DNA of 10,994 nucleotides from Lachnospiraceae bacterium (lineage in GTDB: Bacteria > Bacillota_A > Clostridia > Lachnospirales > Lachnospiraceae). The stretch is from positions 1 to 10,994 of the forward strand of contig JAFOYH010000017.1 in assembly GCA_017391465.1 (NCBI GenBank), written 5' to 3'. Below the pieces are notes generated by a model. It worked only from the letters and a program-made list of their open reading frames with translations. It was not told the DNA's origin and made no database searches. This document shows positions 7,044 to 10,994 of the stretch, in pieces. Position 1 is the first letter of the stretch. The number at the start of each line of letters is the position of its first letter. The position numbers were made by a program, and so were the translations under genes.

Positions 7044-8189
7044 ATGATAGTGATTAAAAATATAGAAGTTTATGCACCGGAATATAAAGGGATTCAAGAT
7101 GTACTTATAGCCGGAGAAAACATTGAATGGATGGATTCAAATATTGAAATGAATTCTAAAAAATGCCATATTATCGATGGAACAGGTAAGATTCTGACGC
7201 CGGGATTTATGGATGGGCATGTCCATCTGATTGGCGGTGGCGGTGAAGGAGGATTTCGAACCAGAGCACCGCGTGTGGAATGTTATGAACTTGTTGAAAA
7301 CGGTATTACAACGGTTATGGGACTTTTGGGGACGGATGGTATTACACGTGATGTTGAAACCCTTTTAGCTCATGCAAAAGCTTTGCATGAAGAAGGGGTT
7401 ACGACCTATATATGTACCGGTCATTATGGATATCCAAGTGTTACGCTCACTGGAGATGCAAAGAAAGACGTTGTGTTTATTCAAGAAGTATTGGGATTAA
7501 AATTAGCTATATCTGATCATCGAGCACCCAATGTTACACTTGATGAGCTGATTCGAATTGGTAGTGATATGAGGATTGCCGGAATGATTGGCGGTAAACA
7601 GGGATGTGTTATTCTTCATATGGGAGATGATATGCGTGGTCTGAAGCCAGTGTTTGAGGCACTTGAAAAAACATCAATTCCAACGAAAATATTCCATCCG
7701 ACACATGTTAATCGTAATCCGTTATTGCTTGAACAGGGAATGGATTTTCTGAAAATGGGAGGGTATGTAGATTATACCTGCGGTATGGACGATGAACGGA
7801 CACCGGGAAAGTGCATTTTAAAAGCAAAAGAAATGGGAGTTCCAACGGAACATATAACGATAAGCTCCGATGGTCATGGAAGCTGGAGTACGTATGATTC
7901 CGAAGGAAATCTTGCCGAAATTGGAATATCCCCTTTAGATTGTTTATATCATGAATTTAGAGATATGGTTCTGAATCTTGGAATGTCTTTGGAAGACGCA
8001 TTAGTCTTTTTTTCATCGAATGTGGCAAAAAAACTTGATGTGTATCCGAAAAAAGGGTGCATTTGTGAAGGTTCGGATGCGGATGTTTTGATTATGGATA
8101 AAGATTTGAATCTTGACACTGTTATTGCCAGGGGAAAGATCATGATGCAGGATGGTGAGGTCATCGTAAAGGGTGCTTTTAATTCCTGA
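7044..8189 (+). CDS. iadA: Isoaspartyl dipeptidase (beta-aspartyl peptidase, M38 amidohydrolase)
   Basis: Cytoplasmic binuclear zinc amidohydrolase that splits beta-aspartyl (isoaspartyl) dipeptides to release aspartate. The 381-residue sequence resembles E. coli IadA throughout. Aligning from memory, every known active-site residue is present with conserved spacing: metal ligands H59 and H61 (DGHVHLIGGGGE), the carbamylated lysine K153 (LKLAISDHR), H192 (LHMGD), H221 (PTHVNRN) and D276 (SSDGHGS). Substrate-contact equivalents E68, Y128, R160, R224 and S280 are also kept. A small beta-sandwich domain is formed by the two ends (about 1-55 and 345-381). GAAGG (7031-7035) precedes the ATG by 8 bases. 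It opens the enzyme group after the importer terminator. Codons such as AGG, CGA and ATA are commoner here than in the neighbouring transporter genes, suggesting lower expression or a separate history. A related beta-linked substrate cannot be excluded. Confidence 0.93.
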   Translation: MIVIKNIEVYAPEYKGIQDVLIAGENIEWMDSNIEMNSKKCHIIDGTGKILTPGFMDGHVHLIGGGGEGGFRTRAPRVECYELVENGITTVMGLLGTDGITRDVETLLAHAKALHEEGVTTYICTGHYGYPSVTLTGDAKKDVVFIQEVLGLKLAISDHRAPNVTLDELIRIGSDMRIAGMIGGKQGCVILHMGDDMRGLKPVFEALEKTSIPTKIFHPTHVNRNPLLLEQGMDFLKMGGYVDYTCGMDDERTPGKCILKAKEMGVPTEHITISSDGHGSWSTYDSEGNLAEIGISPLDCLYHEFRDMVLNLGMSLEDALVFFSSNVAKKLDVYPKKGCICEGSDADVLIMDKDLNLDTVIARGKIMMQDGEVIVKGAFNS

Positions 8190-8253
8190 TAAAGCATGCT
8201 ATATTTAAAGTAACATTATTGATCGGGGTTTATATCAACAGGAGGTAAAAGGT

Positions 8254-9180
8254 ATGTTACATGAAGTGAAATTTCTTTCTTACAATGAACGTGATAATGT
8301 TTATGGATGGATTTATGTTCCGGCTTCAAAAATTAAAGGTGTTGTTCAGTTAGTGCATGGTTTTGGCGAACATTCCAGAAGATATTTTCATATGATCGTG
8401 AAGCTGATGGATGCCGGTTATGTTGTGGCAGCAGATGACCATGTTGGTCATGGTAAAACAGCTCTTGAAAATGATGCTTGGGGTGACTGGGGAACAAAAG
8501 GCTGTCAGACAATGATGGAAGATGAACATACATTGAAACAGCTGGTGCAGGAAAAATATCCGGATGTGCCATATTTTATGTATGGTCATAGCATGGGATC
8601 TATTATTTTACGTCAGTTCCTTGCAAAATATGGAAGTGAACTTGCAGGTGCGATTATCTGTGGTACTGTTGGACCAGACGCTGTTCCATGTGAACAGGGA
8701 ATTTCTATGTTAAAACCATTAGTTGATGCTGGTAAAGGTGCAGAATCAGATCCGGAAATGCTTGGAGCGCTTCTTGGAGGATTGTTCTCACGTATTGAAG
8801 AAGTTAAGATCGGCAATGAATGGATTTGTCATGATCCATATGTACAGATTGACCATGCAACAGATCCGTTTGACGCATTTACAAAGCCAACATCCAATGA
8901 ATCTTTGCTTCAGTTTATTGAAATGATCAAAGAAGTTAACGTACCGGAATGGGCAGAAAAAGTTCCTAACATTCCATTATTCAATATCGCCGGTGAAGAA
9001 GATCCATGCGGTTCTTTCGGCGAAGGTGTAGAACTTGTTTCTAAATGGCTTGAAGATACAGGTCATGATATCGATACAATGATTTATATCGGCTATCGTC
9101 ATGAAATTCATAACTATAGTGATCTGAAAGATCAGGTGGAAGACGATATGATCGAGTTTCTTGATAAGATTGCAAAATAA
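8254..9180 (+). CDS. Alpha/beta hydrolase, monoacylglycerol lipase-like (Hydrolase_4/S33)
   Basis: Predicted cytoplasmic serine hydrolase of 308 residues, lacking a signal peptide. The fold is shown by VVQLVHGFGEHSRRY (oxyanion-hole HG near 35-36), DDHVGHGKT, and the nucleophile elbow GHSMG with Ser113. The remaining triad members are probably Asp250 (GEEDPCG) and His283 (YRHEIHN). The segment between about 150 and 225 is the likely lid that shapes substrate choice. This family includes monoglyceride lipases, lysophospholipases and carboxylesterases, so ester hydrolysis is likely but the true substrate is unknown. GGAGG at 8241-8245 fits the ATG at 8254. The gene is 64 bases after iadA with no terminator between, and 27 bases before the dehydrogenase gene, so the three probably share a transcript. 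Proximity suggests removal of an ester group from a compound handled by its neighbours, which is inference. Confidence 0.9.
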   Translation: MLHEVKFLSYNERDNVYGWIYVPASKIKGVVQLVHGFGEHSRRYFHMIVKLMDAGYVVAADDHVGHGKTALENDAWGDWGTKGCQTMMEDEHTLKQLVQEKYPDVPYFMYGHSMGSIILRQFLAKYGSELAGAIICGTVGPDAVPCEQGISMLKPLVDAGKGAESDPEMLGALLGGLFSRIEEVKIGNEWICHDPYVQIDHATDPFDAFTKPTSNESLLQFIEMIKEVNVPEWAEKVPNIPLFNIAGEEDPCGSFGEGVELVSKWLEDTGHDIDTMIYIGYRHEIHNYSDLKDQVEDDMIEFLDKIAK

Positions 9181-9207
9181 AAACATTTGATTCGGAGGTA
9201 TTAAATC

Positions 9208-10326
9208 ATGGAAAAAGATAACAGACCTTATGTTTCGTGGCAGCTTGTGGATGATTTTATGACAGCCGTATTGGTGAAACTGGGTCTTCCGGAAGATGAA
9301 GCACGTTTATGTGCAGATGTTCTTTTGGAAAGTGATCGTCGAGGCATTGAAAGTCATGGATGTAACCGTTTCAAACCGATTTATGTGGATCGTATTAAGG
9401 CTGGGATTTTAAATCCAGTGACAAAAATTGACATTATCAGAGAAACACCGACAACAGCTGTCATTGACGCCAATGACGGAATGGGTATGGTCGCAAGTAA
9501 AAAGGCTATGGATATGTGCATTGAAAAAGCACATAAATACGGAATGGGTATGGTTGCGGTACGTAATTCTTCCCATTATGGTATTGCCGGCTATTGGGCA
9601 ACCTTAGCAACAAAAGAAAACATGATCGGTATTACAGGAACCAATGCAAGACCATCCATTGCACCGACTTTCGGTGTGGAAAACATGCTTGGTACCAATC
9701 CGTTAACGGTTGGTATGCCGACAGATGAACCATTTCCATTTATGTTAGACTGTGCAACATCGATTATTCAGAACGGTAAGATTGAATATTATGCCCGTAT
9801 CGGACATGATACACCGGCAGGTATGGTTATCGGACGTGATGGATCTGAACTTACAGACAGTGAACAGATTTTAAAAGATATTCGAAGTCAAAAAGCTGCA
9901 CTTGCACCACTTGGAGGTGTTGGGGAACTTTTTGCAGGATACAAAGGCTATGGATACGCAACGGTTGTTGAAATTCTTTCAGCGGCGCTTCAGTCCGGAA
10001 TGTTTTTGCGTGCATTGGATGGCAAAGATGAGGACGGTAATATTCGTCCATATCATTTGGGACATTTCTTTATGGCCATTGATACAGAAGCATTTATGGG
10101 TTCAGACGCATTCAAAAAGACCTGTGGCGATATTTTGAGAGATCTTCGCAATTCTCAAAAAGCTCCGGGACAGGAACGTATTTATACAGCAGGTGAAAAA
10201 GAATACGATGTTTGGATGTACCGTAAAGATAAAGGGGTTCCAATGACAGAAGCTGTGCAGAAAGAATTTATTCAGATGAGAGATGAATTTGGATTGACCG
10301 AATTTAAGTTCCCATTTGAAGTGTAG
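9208..10326 (+). CDS. Ldh-family (malate/L-sulfolactate/ureidoglycolate type) NAD(P)-dependent dehydrogenase
   Basis: Predicted cytoplasmic oxidoreductase of the Ldh_2 family, which interconverts 2-hydroxy acids and 2-oxo acids with NAD(P) and is unrelated to classical Rossmann lactate dehydrogenases. The 372 residues show the family signatures in order: the N-terminal helical part with RRGIESHGCNRF (His50), the glycine-rich DANDGMGMVASKKAM (87-101), the catalytic-region motif SSHYG with His123, GVENMLGTNPL, DCATS, and GGVGELFAGYKGYG near 232-250. The C-terminal extension beyond about 340 is slightly long for the family. Members use malate, sulfolactate, ureidoglycolate, 2,3-diketogulonate or other acids, and sequence alone does not decide which. 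GGAGG (9194-9198) is 9 bases before the ATG. It is last in the enzyme cluster and precedes a terminator and an organic-acid-type transporter, which would suit a carboxylic acid substrate. Confidence 0.92.
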   Translation: MEKDNRPYVSWQLVDDFMTAVLVKLGLPEDEARLCADVLLESDRRGIESHGCNRFKPIYVDRIKAGILNPVTKIDIIRETPTTAVIDANDGMGMVASKKAMDMCIEKAHKYGMGMVAVRNSSHYGIAGYWATLATKENMIGITGTNARPSIAPTFGVENMLGTNPLTVGMPTDEPFPFMLDCATSIIQNGKIEYYARIGHDTPAGMVIGRDGSELTDSEQILKDIRSQKAALAPLGGVGELFAGYKGYGYATVVEILSAALQSGMFLRALDGKDEDGNIRPYHLGHFFMAIDTEAFMGSDAFKKTCGDILRDLRNSQKAPGQERIYTAGEKEYDVWMYRKDKGVPMTEAVQKEFIQMRDEFGLTEFKFPFEV

Positions 10327-10343
10327 TATTTGGGAAAATATGT

Positions 10344-10393
10344 AAAAAGAGCCGGATTGGTTGGTTTAAACCGATTCGACTCTTTTTCTTTTT
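10344..10393 (+). terminator. Intrinsic terminator after the dehydrogenase gene
   Basis: Bases 10344-10362 pair with 10369-10387 (one C-A mismatch, two G-U pairs) around a 6-base loop, followed by TTTTTCTTTTT. The A-tract on the left arm pairs with the T-tract, so the hairpin could also work weakly on the other strand. Confidence 0.85.
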
Positions 10394-10451
10394 ATATGCG
10401 TATGTTAAAATAAAATATTAGAGAGAAAATGCTTTTATAATGGAGGATCAT

Positions 10452-10994
10452 ATGCAGGATATTTTAGTGCGTGCCGGTTGTTTTGTAGCAATCATTATAC
10501 TTGGGTGGTTTTTAAGAAAGATTAATTTTATGGATGAGACTGCATTTCCGGTTTTATCAAAAATTGTTATTAAGATTACATTGCCGGCAGCTATTGTTGT
10601 CAGCTTTAATGGACGTGAGGTGGATCCGTCCATGTTATCGTTAGTGTTTATTGGATTTGGTTTATGTGCTCTTAATATGGTTATCGGCTTTCTGATCAAT
10701 CTGCGATCCGGAAAAGATAATCAGGCATTTGCTATGCTGAATATGAGCGGATACAATATTGGGAATTTTACGATGCCGTTTGTGCAAAGCTTTCTTGGTC
10801 CGGTTGGTATTATTACAACCAGTCTTTTTGATACAGGAAATGCTTGTATGTGTTTGGGGACTTCTTTTAGTATTGCAAAGATTCTTAAAGAGGGCGGAAA
10901 GTTTTCAATTCTAACGATTTTAAAAAATCTGGTAAAATCTGTGCCTTTGATGTGTTATTTAATCATGATGACATTCAGTGTTTTACATATTTCT
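10452..10994 (+). CDS. AEC-family transporter, 5' part (truncated by window edge)
   Basis: Membrane carrier of the auxin efflux carrier (Mem_trans) family, whose bacterial members move organic acids such as malate or malonate or other small anions. My translation gives 181 codons with no stop, starting MQDILVRAGCFVAIIILGWF. Full members are about 300-320 residues, so roughly 60% is present. Five hydrophobic segments are visible (about 5-21, 35-52, 61-83, 110-125, 160-180). The conserved NIGNFTMPFVQSFLG with a following LFDTGNA is the family's unwound-helix region. ATG 10452 has GGAGG (10442-10446) 5 bases upstream; an in-frame ATG at 10440 is part of that site. It follows the dehydrogenase gene after a terminator, so it is probably its own unit. 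No convincing promoter was found in 10394-10440. A role in moving the acid handled by the dehydrogenase is inference. Confidence 0.9.
   Translation, partial: MQDILVRAGCFVAIIILGWFLRKINFMDETAFPVLSKIVIKITLPAAIVVSFNGREVDPSMLSLVFIGFGLCALNMVIGFLINLRSGKDNQAFAMLNMSGYNIGNFTMPFVQSFLGPVGIITTSLFDTGNACMCLGTSFSIAKILKEGGKFSILTILKNLVKSVPLMCYLIMMTFSVLHIS

Noticed and set aside
8190..8253. Promoter or terminator between iadA and the hydrolase gene
   Set aside because: Only a short TTGAT/ATCAA repeat and a GCATGC palindrome are present; there is no stem with a T-tract and no paired -35/-10, so readthrough from iadA is the simplest view.

Overview
The window comes from a low-GC Gram-positive bacterium, most likely a Clostridia/Lachnospiraceae-type gut anaerobe. 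The evidence is AT-rich intergenic DNA, strong GGAGG ribosome sites, T-rich intrinsic terminators, a lipoprotein-anchored solute-binding protein, and a small protein resembling the clostridial DUF3793 family. I see no mobile element, CRISPR array, rRNA, tRNA or phage gene. No gap without a gene exceeds 300 bases.

Layout: (1) 17-259 (+), a mini-DUF3793-like protein. It converges on (2) 341-1567 (-), tyrosyl-tRNA synthetase, and the two share a bidirectional terminator at 281-311. (3) A 288-base divergent intergenic region holds the tyrS promoter and a strong promoter for the transporter. (4) 1856-6890 (+) is a complete BMP/PnrA-type ABC importer: lipoprotein, fused double ATPase and two permeases. 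The lipoprotein gene is separated from the ATPase gene by an intrinsic terminator set among alternative RNA folds, and the cluster ends at a strong terminator (6912-6954). (5) 7044-10326 (+) holds an isoaspartyl dipeptidase (iadA), an alpha/beta serine hydrolase and an Ldh-family NAD(P)-dependent 2-hydroxyacid dehydrogenase. They are closely spaced and end at a terminator (10344-10393). (6) 10452 to the window edge (+) is the 5' part of an AEC-family transporter.

Working model (inference): the BMP importer brings in a small organic solute. Relatives take up nucleosides, but this divergent subfamily's ligand cannot be read from sequence. The enzyme cassette and the AEC carrier may act on amino-acid or organic-acid derivatives: IadA releases aspartate from beta-aspartyl dipeptides, and the Ldh-family enzyme interconverts 2-hydroxy and 2-oxo acids. 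Only gene adjacency links importer and enzymes; a terminator separates them. The parts most worth a second look are the attenuator-like region 3111-3234, the repeat-flanked promoter at 1783-1823, and the shortened DUF3793-like gene.
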